Below, one piece after another: positions 7,739 to 15,763 of a stretch of 55,450 bases of DNA. The DNA comes from Rhizorhabdus sp. (GTDB lineage: Bacteria > Pseudomonadota > Alphaproteobacteria > Sphingomonadales > Sphingomonadaceae). Positions within the stretch are counted from its first letter, which is position 1; every line of letters begins with the position of its first letter. Both the position numbers and the translations under genes were made by a program. Below the pieces are notes generated by a model. The model had not been told where the DNA came from. It worked only from the letters and a program-made list of their open reading frames with translations, and searched no databases. The stretch lies in the NCBI RefSeq assembly GCF_018006725.1, contig NZ_JAGMXV010000006.1, positions 1 to 55,450 on the forward strand. The letters run 5' to 3'.

Positions 7739-8665
7739 TTATTCTGCCGAGGCCGTTTCAGCAGGAGCGATTTCGACCGGTGCTGTCGGCGGGGTGTCAG
7801 CTTTCGTCGCACGGCTGCGCTTTGGCTTTGCAGGCTCGACAGCCGCTGCCGGTTTCCCTTTGCCGATGGCGGCCTTGGCGTTCGACGTTTTTGGCGAGGC
7901 CTTTGCAGGGGCTGCCTTCGCGCGCGGCCCGCGAGCGGGCGTCGCCTTCACTTGCGCAGCTTCGCTGGCAGTCGCTTCGGGCGTTGGGGCCGGCTCGCCT
8001 GCCGGCGCCGCAACGGTCTCGGCGACAGCGCTGGGCTTGCCCTTCCCGGCTACGGCATTGGGCTTCGCCTTAGTTGCCGGGGCAGAGGCATTCACTCGAG
8101 CCTTGCGCACCGGCGCGGGCACTTCCGCGACCACTTCCGCAGGCGCCACTTCGGCTGCCGGGGCTTCGCTGCCCGCCTCGGCTAGCGCCGGATTAGCGGC
8201 GACGTCCTTCCGCTTGCCGCCAAGACCAAGTTTCAGGGCGGCCTCCCGGCGCGCGGCGGAATAACCGGGTGCGACCATGGGATAGTCCGCGGGCAGATCA
8301 TAGCGCGCGCGATATTCTGCGGGCGTCAGGCCGTGAGTCGAGAGATGGCGTTTCAGGGACTTATAAGGCTTGCCGTCGATCAGGCTCAGTATCTGATCGG
8401 GCGACGCAAGGCTTGCATCTACCGTCACCGCTGGCTTGAACTCGGGGGCTGGTGTCGGCGGCACAGCCGCTGGTTCAACTGACACCGGCGCGGACACTGT
8501 CTCTTCAGGGGCTGGCGACACCACTGGTGCATCGCCCAACAAGGCTTTTCGAGTTCCCTCGACCAGCGCGGGCAGTTCGCTGCTCGGCACGGTGTTGTTC
8601 GCAAAATAGGCGCTGAGCAGCGCCACGGTCAGAGACATCACGTCCGACTGTTCGGCCTCGGCCAT
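7739..8665 (-). CDS. MucR/Ros-family regulator with histone-H1-like tail
   Basis: Residues 1-160 form a MucR-type regulator: MSLTVALLSAYFANN, then DGKPYKSLKRHLSTHGLTPA and LPADYPMVAPGYSAARR. MucR proteins bind AT-rich DNA and act as H-NS-like silencers in alphaproteobacteria. This copy has no cysteine at all, so the Ros-type zinc site cannot form as usual. About 140 further residues of Ala/Pro/Lys repeats (KAAPAKASPKT, KAKPNAVAGKGKP) look like a histone H1 tail, well beyond the usual ~140-160 residue length. Start at 8665 is chosen because AAGGA lies a few bases upstream; the frame stays open to 8761. Confidence 0.85.
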   Translation of the reverse strand: MAEAEQSDVMSLTVALLSAYFANNTVPSSELPALVEGTRKALLGDAPVVSPAPEETVSAPVSVEPAAVPPTPAPEFKPAVTVDASLASPDQILSLIDGKPYKSLKRHLSTHGLTPAEYRARYDLPADYPMVAPGYSAARREAALKLGLGGKRKDVAANPALAEAGSEAPAAEVAPAEVVAEVPAPVRKARVNASAPATKAKPNAVAGKGKPSAVAETVAAPAGEPAPTPEATASEAAQVKATPARGPRAKAAPAKASPKTSNAKAAIGKGKPAAAVEPAKPKRSRATKADTPPTAPVEIAPAETASAE

Positions 8666-8843
8666 GCAGGTTCCTTCTTTTGTTTGGATAGACTGGTCTT
8701 GACCCATGCGTGATTGCGCAAGCGTAAACAGATACGTGCCGTCATTCGGCGTGCAAGTCAAAGGGAGGGAGAAAGAAACTCATGGATGGCGTGGCGATTG
8801 GGCCGCGCAACTGTCTCATCGAGAAAATTTATGGCGGACAGCT

Positions 8844-8919
8844 TCGTTGAGGGGCTCTTTCTCCTTCACCTGCTTAAGCAAATGAAGCTGCATTGAGTGA
8901 AGAGCCTCTCACCAACGAA
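8844..8919. repeat. Imperfect long inverted repeat upstream of gene 8997
   Basis: TTCGTTG at 8844 pairs with CAACGAA ending at 8919. GGGGCTCTT pairs with AAGAGCCTCT inside, CTTCAC (8864) with GTGAAG (8897), and the centre contains palindrome TGCTTAAGCA. The structure sits in the 331-bp divergent gap between the MucR gene and gene 8997. It could be a regulatory RNA leader, a small mobile-element relic or an operator region. Confidence 0.4.
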
Positions 8920-8996
8920 ATCGAGGCGTCTCTTCCGGGCGCCTGACATTCTCCGCCCGCGAACGGCGGAAAACCAATCATCCGAGGAAATATGTA

Positions 8997-9701
8997 ATGA
9001 CCGACACCACTTCGTCGGGCGCGCCCGCGCGCCTCTATAGCCAGACCCCATATGACGATCGAGGCAACTTCCATTATCAGGGCGATCTCTATCGTCCCAG
9101 TGATAATCTTGCGACCCTCGCTGGCCGCATCGAACCGCATCTGGCGCGGTGCTTTCCGAACGCGTCCTTTGCGATCCAGACCCAGAAATTCGCGGGAGGA
9201 CGCAAGATCACCGCTGAGATCCTCGACTGGCCCGAGGATCTGACCGGGCGTGACGCTCAGGAGGCCGCGCAGGTCGCGATCCGCGACCAGATGGAGCGGT
9301 TCGGAACTACCCGCACCAACCCTCTACAGGACTTCTGGTCCTGCTCCTTCTACTGCGAAGCGCGCATTGGACAGGTTTATTGGTCGGCGCTCGCGAAACG
9401 CAACGGACTGAAGAATCCGGTCGACGCGATCGTATCGCTGGCCGCCTTCAAGAAGCGCGTAAAAGCGGGCGACGCCCTCAAACTGGTCGATGCGCCGGCA
9501 GGGCATCGCGCAATTGGGACCACGCGGACGATCACCAAGGTGCGCTCGGGCGATCTGATCCTCGAAGGCAAATCCTATCTCGGTTTCCCGCGGGCGTCGG
9601 CTTTCGCGTGCGATGGCAAGTTCGTTCGCATCTCGATCGGATCGGAATATGAGCCGGACGCCCATCTGCTGTACGAGTGGATAGTGCAAAAGGCCGCGTG
9701 A
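8997..9701 (+). CDS. Hypothetical protein (234 aa)
   Basis: Unrecognised soluble protein with even codon use and a well-placed start (GAGGAAAT upstream of ATG 8997). Features are an N-terminal YSQTPYDDRGNFHYQGDLYR segment, a central TNPLQDFWSCSFYCEARIGQVYW segment and a C-terminal β-rich part with RSGDLILEGKSYLGFPR. There is no signal peptide or membrane segment. It opens the long same-strand run of plasmid genes and is followed after 3 bp by gene 9705, so the two are probably cotranscribed. Confidence 0.7.
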   Translation: MTDTTSSGAPARLYSQTPYDDRGNFHYQGDLYRPSDNLATLAGRIEPHLARCFPNASFAIQTQKFAGGRKITAEILDWPEDLTGRDAQEAAQVAIRDQMERFGTTRTNPLQDFWSCSFYCEARIGQVYWSALAKRNGLKNPVDAIVSLAAFKKRVKAGDALKLVDAPAGHRAIGTTRTITKVRSGDLILEGKSYLGFPRASAFACDGKFVRISIGSEYEPDAHLLYEWIVQKAA

Positions 9702-9704
9702 GAC

Positions 9705-10007
9705 ATGGCCCTCATCGTCAAGGGCGGCGCCGTCTGCCAGAGCCCTCCGCGTCGGCGCCGACCATTCCGTATCGTGCAGAAGGGCTATCCCGACATCTGG
9801 GCGGCTGACTGGGCTGACGCCTCGCGCCTTTACTGCGATCGGCGGGACATGAACGGCCTGGGCGCAAGTATGTTCCCTGAAGCCACCCTGCTCCTCGAAC
9901 ACATGCCTGTCGGCCGCATCAGCTACAACGGCCGTATCTGGCTTCCAGGCGAGTGGCGTCCGGACGACCGGCCACTGTACGATAACCAGATCGCGTCCGG
10001 CACCTGA
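9705..10007 (+). CDS. Hypothetical protein (100 aa)
   Basis: A 100-residue basic-to-neutral protein with an Arg-rich N-terminus (SPPRRRRPFRIV), several tryptophans (DIWAADWAD) and a C-terminal GRIWLPGEWRPDD segment. The family is not recognised. It starts three bases after gene 8997 and is likely translated with it. Confidence 0.6.
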   Translation: MALIVKGGAVCQSPPRRRRPFRIVQKGYPDIWAADWADASRLYCDRRDMNGLGASMFPEATLLLEHMPVGRISYNGRIWLPGEWRPDDRPLYDNQIASGT

Positions 10008-10200
10008 CCGCGCGCTCTGGTCCTCCCATCCGAAATCGCCGTCCCGAGGAAACTCCATATCCGCAAGCGGCGTCCGAACGGCGAGCGCTACGTCCACATC
10101 GAGACCGAGGCCGAGACCAGCGCCGCTGTGCCTGATCGGTTGCGAAAGGGGAGAAGGGGAGGGCCGGGGGAGCAGGTCCGCTCTTGTCCAGGAGACCCCG
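10008..10200 (+). other. Intergenic leader of the GHKL ATPase gene
   Basis: This 193-bp gap contains a short coding-like remnant (KRRPNGERYVHIETEAE) without a start. A purine-rich tract lies at 10145-10172, and GGAGA directly before ATG 10201 is a plausible ribosome site. Similar G/A tracts precede several other genes in the window. Confidence 0.4.
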
Positions 10201-11862
10201 ATGCCCCTTCCCACCGTCATCCACAGCCAGGTCGATCCCGCCGCGATCACCAAGGTGACGCGCCTCTTCAACAACACGCTGGTCGACACCCTGGCTGAGC
10301 TCATCCAGAATTCGCGCAGAGCCGGCGCGACGGTCATCGATCTCGATGTTGCCGAGGCCGACGGGCAGAGCTGGCTTGTCATCGCGGATGACGGCGCGGG
10401 TATCGCCGATCCCGCCGTGATCCTGGCGCTCGGGCGCTCGGGCTGGGACGACAACATCGCGCGGCGCGAAGACCCTGCCGGCATGGGCGTCTTCAGCCTT
10501 GCCGGTCGCCATGTCGAAATCCGCTCCTGCCCGCGCGGTCCGGGCGAGGGCTGGGCTATCACCATCGGACCAGACCATTGGGAATCGGGCGCACCGATAG
10601 CTGTCGCCCCCTGCGATCATGGCTTCGGAACTGCAATCCGTCTTCTGCTCGACGACGATTGCACTAGGAATCTCGAAGCAGTGGCCAGCGGCGCGGCGCG
10701 CTATTGTCCCACACCGATCCGTTTCAACGGCGTACCCCTTACGCAAGCCGACTGGCTCGCCGGGGCCGATGTGGTCGAGGAGGTCGATGGCGTGCGGATC
10801 GGCCTGTTCACCGACGGGCGCACGACGCCCCATCAACCGCGCATCAATTTTCACGGCCTCACGGTTCCTTGCGTCCTGCCGTCAGTCGACGAGAAGGATC
10901 GCCATTGGTGGGCCCGGGTCGATATCGTCGATGCGCCGGCCCTGCAGCTCGTCCTGCCGGCCCGCAAGGAGATGGTCGAAAACGCCGCCCTCGAAGCGCT
11001 TCGCAATAGGGTGCTCAAGACGATCTACCGGCACATCGCCTCGCTCGGCAGCCATCGACTGTCTCATGCGCAGTGGACCGAGGCCGCCCAGCTTGGCGTC
11101 GATCTGCCCGAGGCGACGCCGCTCTTGCGGGCATGGATCCCGGCGACTGCCGACCAGAACAGCGGGCGCGAGAGTCAGGGGCTCATCCCCGCCGATAACC
11201 TGATGCTCGTCGATGACTTCGGTCCGCCACTCGAACAATGCGCGGCGTTCGCGCTTGCCCGCGATGGCCGTCTGAGAGGACGCTTGGCTGACCCCGACAC
11301 TGCCATGGCCGGATATAGCTGGTACGACGCACTGCAGCGCATCGCCGCGCTCCGCTTCGAGATCGAGCGCGATGGCCGCGCCCATGTCTTCGACTGCACC
11401 GAGCTACCCGGTCTCGAAAGCGGCCCGGTCGAACGGCTCGACCTCGTGCTTGAAATCACAGGTCCGCAGCCCGAAACGATTACCGTCCCGGCACCTGTCG
11501 TCATCGAATATGACGATGGCCTGTTCTGGACCTTCGAAGATGCGAATATCCTGCTGGGCTCTCGCGACGCCGTCTCGCCCGAGGAGCTGGTTGATCTGCT
11601 GGAAGCCGCTTGCTTCTGCGCGAGCGACGATCGCGACGCTGATAGCTGGGAGACCCAAAACGACCGCTTCCTTCTCGACGCCAGGGAAATGGCTACCCGC
11701 CTTCTGCTCGGCGACGATGCCGCGCTCGTCGAGCGCCTGCGGGCGATCATCGCTTATCGCGCCCAATGGTTCGTGCCCGAAGGCCGGCAGTTCTCGGCGG
11801 TGATCGGCCGCGACGCGATCGCCATCGAGCTCCAGCCCACCAACCAGGTGGCGGCATCCTGA
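10201..11862 (+). CDS. GHKL (Hsp90-like) ATPase-domain protein
   Basis: The N-terminal ~150 residues carry a GHKL ATP-binding fold. The N-box is LAELIQNSRRAGA with N37, the G1 box is DDGAGI with D64, and the G2-like loop is GMGVFSLA near residue 100. The remaining 400 residues are unrecognised and include a VLPARKEMVENAALEALR helix and an acidic C-terminal half. The length (553) and domain placement resemble stand-alone Hsp90-like or MutL-like ATPases on plasmids rather than histidine kinases, because no H-box or receiver is seen. GHKL proteins can be defence or DNA-transaction ATPases; here the partner and role are unknown. Confidence 0.8.
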   Translation: MPLPTVIHSQVDPAAITKVTRLFNNTLVDTLAELIQNSRRAGATVIDLDVAEADGQSWLVIADDGAGIADPAVILALGRSGWDDNIARREDPAGMGVFSLAGRHVEIRSCPRGPGEGWAITIGPDHWESGAPIAVAPCDHGFGTAIRLLLDDDCTRNLEAVASGAARYCPTPIRFNGVPLTQADWLAGADVVEEVDGVRIGLFTDGRTTPHQPRINFHGLTVPCVLPSVDEKDRHWWARVDIVDAPALQLVLPARKEMVENAALEALRNRVLKTIYRHIASLGSHRLSHAQWTEAAQLGVDLPEATPLLRAWIPATADQNSGRESQGLIPADNLMLVDDFGPPLEQCAAFALARDGRLRGRLADPDTAMAGYSWYDALQRIAALRFEIERDGRAHVFDCTELPGLESGPVERLDLVLEITGPQPETITVPAPVVIEYDDGLFWTFEDANILLGSRDAVSPEELVDLLEAACFCASDDRDADSWETQNDRFLLDAREMATRLLLGDDAALVERLRAIIAYRAQWFVPEGRQFSAVIGRDAIAIELQPTNQVAAS

Positions 11863-11885
11863 CGGCATAATTGGAGGACCAAGCC

Positions 11886-12080
11886 ATGCGATCCATCAAA
11901 CGAGCGGCGCCGGCCGATCGCGCCGCCGTGGCGGAGGCGATTGACCATCTGCGCGCCGCGCGTAACCTTCTCGCCAGGAGCGGCGCCCCGCGTGCCGCCA
12001 GGGCCGTTCGCAAGGCACTGCGCAGCGCCGAAGGCGCGGCCCGGCACGTCAACCATCGTATCCGCAGGAGCCAGACATGA
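11886..12080 (+). CDS. Small basic protein (64 aa)
   Basis: A 64-residue Arg/Ala-rich, wholly helical-looking protein (AEAIDHLRAARNLLARSG, VRKALRSAEGAARHV). GGAGG lies eight bases before ATG 11886, which decides the start over ATG 11871. Its stop overlaps the start of the next gene. It may bind nucleic acid; the family is not recognised. Confidence 0.6.
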   Translation: MRSIKRAAPADRAAVAEAIDHLRAARNLLARSGAPRAARAVRKALRSAEGAARHVNHRIRRSQT

Positions 12081-12403
12081 GCCGCTACGAACTGAAGCCG
12101 AGGCCCGGAAACGGTGTCATCAAGGCGGTGATCGGATGGGATCGCCCGCTGCAGAGCTTCTTCGCGCAAGTCTTCACGCCCACCGAAGACGAGCCCGACG
12201 AGGGCGAAGCAACGATCTGGCTCGGCACGGAGCCGGGGGAACTGCCGACCCCCGAGGCCGCGATCCGCGTCGTCGAAGCCTATGCGGACATTCCCGAAAC
12301 GCTGGCGGCGTCCCTCGCCGCCGACCGGCACGCGACCATCGGGATGGTGGACGGCGTCCACCAGACGCGAGCCAAATTGAGTCTCTTCGGCACTCGCTCC
12401 TAA
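12077..12403 (+). CDS. Hypothetical protein (108 aa)
   Basis: An acidic 108-residue protein starting MSRYELKPRPGNGVIKAVIG with WDRPLQSFFAQVF and a LASLAADRHATIGM region. It overlaps the preceding small gene by four bases, implying coupling. The small size and sequence suggest a conserved plasmid protein of unknown role. Confidence 0.65.
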   Translation: MSRYELKPRPGNGVIKAVIGWDRPLQSFFAQVFTPTEDEPDEGEATIWLGTEPGELPTPEAAIRVVEAYADIPETLAASLAADRHATIGMVDGVHQTRAKLSLFGTRS

Positions 12404-12406
12404 ACC

Positions 12407-12997
12407 CCCCGAGGCCGCTGAAGCGGGCCTCGGAAATGGCGCTTGCGCGCCTGCTCGGCCGAACGGCCGAGGAGGGGAGTGGGGAAGGAGGAAGTTGGCT
12501 CGGACACAGTGTTCGAGACCGGCTTTCAGGAGACTTTCCCATGAATATCGGTTCGATCAAGCAGAATGACGCCGGCATTTTCGTCGGCAAGATCGCGACG
12601 CTGACGATTGCCATGACGATCGCGCTGCGCGAGGTGCACTCGGCCAATCCGAAGGCGCCGAAGTACGAGGTGCTGGCGCTGTCGGCATCGCGGGCGTGGG
12701 TGCAGGTGGGTGCGCTGTTCGAGCTTTTCTCTAACGGCACGGGCGAGGCGTTCCTCAACGGCAAGATCGAGGATCCGAGCCTGGCCGCGCCGCTCTACGT
12801 GTCGGCGTTCCGTCAGGAGGACGGCAGCTACAACGTCGTGTGGTCGCGCCCGACGCGCCGCCGCGACCTCGCCTCGGAGATGGCGCCCAAGGCCGACGAG
12901 GGCCTGCCGCCGCTGCCCGGTGCCGACGAGACCGCCGGCCCCGCCACACAGGGCACCGAAGCCGGCCTCGGACAGTCCTCCGCAAGCCATGCCTTCG
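12407..12997 (+). repeat. Duplicated 591-bp segment, copy 1
   Basis: This segment matches 19194-19784 at a constant offset of 6787 bases with only a handful of substitutions (around 12419, in the ggaaatgg/ggatgtgg stretch, and one near 12926). It carries a hairpin (CCGAGGCC/GGCCTCGG at 12409-12433), a second hairpin (CTCGGCCG/CGGCCGAG), a purine-rich tract at 12469-12494, a ribosome site and most of a DUF736 gene. Homology ends abruptly three codons before the stop. Confidence 0.9.
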
Positions 12998-13005
12998 CTG
13001 GCTGA
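12541..13005 (+). CDS. DUF736 family protein, copy 1 (short C-terminus)
   Basis: A 154-residue protein with the DUF736 hallmarks MNIGSIKQNDAGIFVGKI, then VQVGALFELFSNGTGEAFLN and YNVVWSRPTRRR. DUF736 proteins are small plasmid and ICE proteins of unproven function, often near replication and transfer genes. The C-terminus ends ASHAFAG, whereas copy 2 at 19328 continues with a Gln/Arg-rich tail. This copy therefore appears to lose the tail where the duplication ends. Confidence 0.9.
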   Translation: MNIGSIKQNDAGIFVGKIATLTIAMTIALREVHSANPKAPKYEVLALSASRAWVQVGALFELFSNGTGEAFLNGKIEDPSLAAPLYVSAFRQEDGSYNVVWSRPTRRRDLASEMAPKADEGLPPLPGADETAGPATQGTEAGLGQSSASHAFAG

Positions 13006-13023
13006 TCGCACACGCCAAGTCAC

Positions 13024-13060
13024 GAAAGGCCCTCGCTCTTCGCGGAGCGGGGGCTTTTCG
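13024..13060 (+). terminator. Intrinsic terminator after DUF736 copy 1
   Basis: GCCCTCGCTC pairs with GAGCGGGGGC (one G-T pair) around a six-base loop at 13029-13054, followed by TTTT. CGAAA on the left extends the pairing with TTTTCG. Confidence 0.75.
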
Positions 13061-13131
13061 CAATTTCCCCGGCCGTGCGGCCGCAGAGGAGAGGGGGCTT
13101 GGGCTGGTTGCTCACCGAATTGGAGAAGGCC

Positions 13132-13644
13132 ATGTCCGACATCATCGATCTGGGCGGCGCGCCAGCGAACGAGGATTGCGCCCAGCTCGGGCACACATCC
13201 GACTTCGAGCGATTGAACCGCCTTGAGGTCGCCACCTACCGCGCGGCAATCATCGCCCGTTTCGGTCCGCCGCCTGACGGCTGCGCGCTGCTCACATTGA
13301 CCAACCGGCACGATTTCGGCGTCTATTACACGCTCGGTCTCAAGGTCGATGCAAGCGCCACGCGGCGCGATTCCACCGTCGCCACCTATGCGGAGACCGT
13401 CGAGAACGGCCTTGGCAGCTGGATCGAGGCCGGCTTCGCCGCGCCGGTCTGCTATGAGGACGGGGAGGCCCCCAAGGTCGAGCGAAGCTCGATCGACGAC
13501 ATCGTCATGGGGGCGCTCCTCGCCACGCGGCCCGGCCCCGACGGACACTTCCCGGTCGCCGACTTCGCGATACTCCACCGCAATCTGGCTGCAGGCTATC
13601 CCCGCAGCGCCGAGGCCGCACAGCGCCTCCCCGAGGAGATTTGA
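13132..13644 (+). CDS. Hypothetical protein (170 aa)
   Basis: The 170-residue protein has an N-terminal LNRLEVATYRAAIIARFG helix, a TLTNRHDFGVYYTLGLKV strand pair and a C-terminal segment VADFAILHRNLAAGYPR. It starts at ATG 13132 behind GGAGAAGG. The next gene begins two bases after its stop, so a two-to-three gene unit is likely. Family not recognised. Confidence 0.65.
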   Translation: MSDIIDLGGAPANEDCAQLGHTSDFERLNRLEVATYRAAIIARFGPPPDGCALLTLTNRHDFGVYYTLGLKVDASATRRDSTVATYAETVENGLGSWIEAGFAAPVCYEDGEAPKVERSSIDDIVMGALLATRPGPDGHFPVADFAILHRNLAAGYPRSAEAAQRLPEEI

Positions 13645-13646
13645 CC

Positions 13647-14117
13647 ATGACCGCGACAGATCAATCTGCCGATGCCGCCATCACCGATCCGATCGAGGCC
13701 GAGTTGCAGGCGGCCCTGTCCGCCGTGCGGACAGTCGAGGCGCGCTGCAAGGATGCCTTCCTCCCGCATCTGCTCGATCATGGCATTGTCCGTGTCGAAA
13801 TCCACTACGATGGCGGCGGCGACCAAGGCAGCGTCGGTGATGTCAATGCCTACACGCTGGAAGGCGAGATCGCGCTGCCGCGCATCCTCTGCGATCACCA
13901 TAGCCTCGCCTATAGCGGCGAAGTGTCGACCCGCACGATCGACCTCGAGGATGCTCTGAGCGCCTTCGTCGACAACGCCATCTGCGCGCGGCACGCCGGC
14001 TGGGAGGACGGGGAGGGCGCTTATGGCACCATCGCCATAGACGTCGCCAGCGGCGCGGTGACCCTCACGCACAACAGCCGGTTCATCGACTATGACACGA
14101 CCGAGGCGGAGCTATAG
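13647..14117 (+). CDS. DUF6878-like hypothetical protein
   Basis: The 156-residue acidic protein has a central VRVEIHYDGGGDQGSVGDV motif that I associate, tentatively and from memory, with DUF6878. A helical N-terminus (EAELQAALSAVRTVEARCKDA) and a C-terminal GTIAIDVASGAVTLTHNSR strand region flank it. ATG 13647 is preferred to the upstream TTG 13641, which overlaps the previous stop. It is the middle gene of a tight run, 3 bp before gene 14121. Role unknown. Confidence 0.65.
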   Translation: MTATDQSADAAITDPIEAELQAALSAVRTVEARCKDAFLPHLLDHGIVRVEIHYDGGGDQGSVGDVNAYTLEGEIALPRILCDHHSLAYSGEVSTRTIDLEDALSAFVDNAICARHAGWEDGEGAYGTIAIDVASGAVTLTHNSRFIDYDTTEAEL

Positions 14118-14120
14118 GCG

Positions 14121-14513
14121 ATGTCGCACTGCTATTATCACGCGCTCAGCTCCGTGAAGCGCTGGGGCGGCGAGGCCGAGGACTATCTGCCCCTCCACCA
14201 ATGGTTCGACGAGTCGAAGAAGATCGTCGCGGACCCCCGCCACCGTTCCTTGCGCCACCATGCAGAGGGCATATTCATGCTCGAGACGGTCTTCGGCGTG
14301 ACGATCCGAAACGCTGATGGACGGGATATCCCGGTGCGGTTGATCGGGGAACAGCACGTCCAAGAGGATCTTGGCCGTATTCCCTCCTTCGCTGACTGGG
14401 CGCGGCTCATCCAGCCGATGCCGTGGATTCTTCGGGGCAACCCGGCCGGGTCACCGGGATTGGATCCAGATGTTGAAAACATGTGCCGGGTTGCTCCAGC
14501 GACGCAATTGTAG
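14121..14513 (+). CDS. DUF6915-like hypothetical protein
   Basis: The 130-residue protein reads MSHCYYHALSSVKRWGG, then HQWFDESKKIVADPRHRSLR and HHAEGIFMLETVFGVTI, with RLIGEQHVQEDLGRIPSFA near the end. I tentatively recall this pattern as DUF6915; its several His and acidic residues could bind metal. The last ~25 residues look appended. Its stop codon lies inside the palindrome that probably controls the downstream toxin-antitoxin pair. Confidence 0.6.
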   Translation: MSHCYYHALSSVKRWGGEAEDYLPLHQWFDESKKIVADPRHRSLRHHAEGIFMLETVFGVTIRNADGRDIPVRLIGEQHVQEDLGRIPSFADWARLIQPMPWILRGNPAGSPGLDPDVENMCRVAPATQL

Positions 14514-14526
14514 TAACATGGCTACA
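14509..14526. promoter_or_regulatory. Candidate operator of the antitoxin-toxin pair
   Basis: TGTAG at 14509-14513 and CTACA at 14522-14526 form a palindrome with an eight-base centre. It lies 20 bp before the antitoxin start and overlaps the stop codon of the preceding gene. Phd/YefM-type antitoxins usually bind such sites to repress their own operon. Confidence 0.4.
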
Positions 14527-14546
14527 TGCCCAAGTGCGAGGCTCTT

Positions 14547-14807
14547 ATGAACATGACAACCATTTCAAGTCGTGACTTCAACCAAGGTGCGAGCCGGGCA
14601 AAGAAAGCTGCCCGCAAGGGCCCTGTCTATATCACCGAACGGGGCAGGCCCACCCATGTGCTCATGACGATCGAGGATTATCATCGACGGCAGGGCAAGA
14701 AGCCCCGCAGCTTGCTCGCGACCTTGGCGCAAGCCGGCGACGATGCTGACTTTGACTTCGAACCCAGCAAGCTGGATCATATCGTCCGACCGGCGGATCT
14801 GGATTGA
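14547..14807 (+). CDS. Phd/YefM-type antitoxin
   Basis: An 86-residue antitoxin: the N-terminal domain reads TTISSRDFNQGASRAKKAAR, GPVYITERGRPTHVLMTIED, a Phd/YefM DNA-binding fold. The C-terminal part (FDFEPSKLDHIVRPADLD) would wrap the toxin. Its stop overlaps the toxin start (TGATG), so the two are coupled. ATG 14547 is taken as the start; ATG 14526 upstream lies inside the operator palindrome. Confidence 0.87.
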   Translation: MNMTTISSRDFNQGASRAKKAARKGPVYITERGRPTHVLMTIEDYHRRQGKKPRSLLATLAQAGDDADFDFEPSKLDHIVRPADLD

Positions 14808-15217
14808 TGTTTCTCCTAGATACGAACGTCATCTCCGCGCTTCGCAGACCTGAACGGCTGCCTCCCGAGGTGACATCCTGGGCGGACGAAGCCGATGTCG
14901 ACCAGTGCTACATTTCGGTCATATCGGTCCTCGAAATTGAACTAGGCATTTTAGCCAAGGAGCGCGTCGATGCTTCTACCGGCCGCATTTTGCGGACATG
15001 GTTTCAAACCGACGTGCTGGCGGCGTTCGATGATCGCATCATCCCGATCGACACCGAAGTCGCGATGCGGTGCGCCGCATTGCATGTGCCGGATCCCCAA
15101 CCGGAGCGGGATGGTCTGATCGCCGCGACGGCGGTTGTGCATTCGATGACGCTTGTTACCCGCAACGTTGCGGATTTCGAGCGCACGCCGGCCAACCTCC
15201 TAAATCCCTGGCATTGA
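14807..15217 (+). CDS. VapC/FitB-type PIN toxin
   Basis: The 136-residue PIN-domain ribonuclease has all expected acidic residues: D5 in FLLDTNV, the glutamates in VLEIELG, the aspartate in PERDGLIAATA and that in TRNVADFERT. Family members cut tRNA or rRNA and are neutralised by the adjacent antitoxin. It ends with the typical LLNPWH. The cassette looks intact and probably stabilises the plasmid. Confidence 0.92.
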   Translation: MFLLDTNVISALRRPERLPPEVTSWADEADVDQCYISVISVLEIELGILAKERVDASTGRILRTWFQTDVLAAFDDRIIPIDTEVAMRCAALHVPDPQPERDGLIAATAVVHSMTLVTRNVADFERTPANLLNPWH

Positions 15218-15255
15218 ACTGGCGCTGAGCCGAAGTTGATTTGAGGTGACAGACC

Positions 15256-15411
15256 ATGAAGTCTCGGCACAAAGATCCGAAAGCAGGCGACACATCCAGG
15301 CGGGAAGTGCTGCGCCTCCCCGACTTCAATGCAGATGATCGCAAAAATGTTGCAGCTGCTCGTCCTCCGGTAGCAGCGGACGCTTTCAATGAAGAAACGC
15401 GGCCGGCGTGA
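15256..15411 (+). CDS. Small hypothetical protein (51 aa)
   Basis: A short frame starts at ATG 15256 behind GAGGTGA and encodes a charged 51-residue peptide (MKSRHKDPKAGDTSRREVLR ...). Its stop overlaps the GTG start of the next gene (GTGA), which supports a real, coupled gene. Family not recognised. Confidence 0.5.
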   Translation: MKSRHKDPKAGDTSRREVLRLPDFNADDRKNVAAARPPVAADAFNEETRPA

Positions 15412-15722
15412 CCGCGGCACCCTTCGGCAAGGCCGCTGCGGGAAAAGCTCTCGATCGCCTGATCGATCTTGCCCGGTCCGACACGGGCCAGGCGCGCCGC
15501 GCCGCCAACTTCCTGCTCGCCTGGTGGAATGGCGAGGATTGCGGTCATTTTCCCATCGCCGATCTCTTCGGTGTCGATGCGACGATCGCGACCCATATCA
15601 CGACCATCATTGGATTTCTTGGCCAGCATGAAGGTGCGATCTACCCCGATGCCTTCGGTCGCAAGGCCGAGATGATCGAACTGGTCGGGCGCTGGCGCGA
15701 CTTCGCCGACGAGGATGGCTGA
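15408..15722 (+). CDS. DUF7673-like hypothetical protein (104 aa)
   Basis: Residues ALDRLIDLARSDTGQARRAA, NFLLAWWNGEDCGHFPIADL and a C-terminal MIELVGRWRDF fit a small helical plasmid family that I tentatively recall as DUF7673. The GTG start overlaps the previous stop by four bases. No catalytic motif is evident. Confidence 0.6.
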   Translation: MTAAPFGKAAAGKALDRLIDLARSDTGQARRAANFLLAWWNGEDCGHFPIADLFGVDATIATHITTIIGFLGQHEGAIYPDAFGRKAEMIELVGRWRDFADEDG

Positions 15723-15763
15723 GCGCTCGCATCGGGACGCTATCGGCGCTATTGTCGAGTCCC

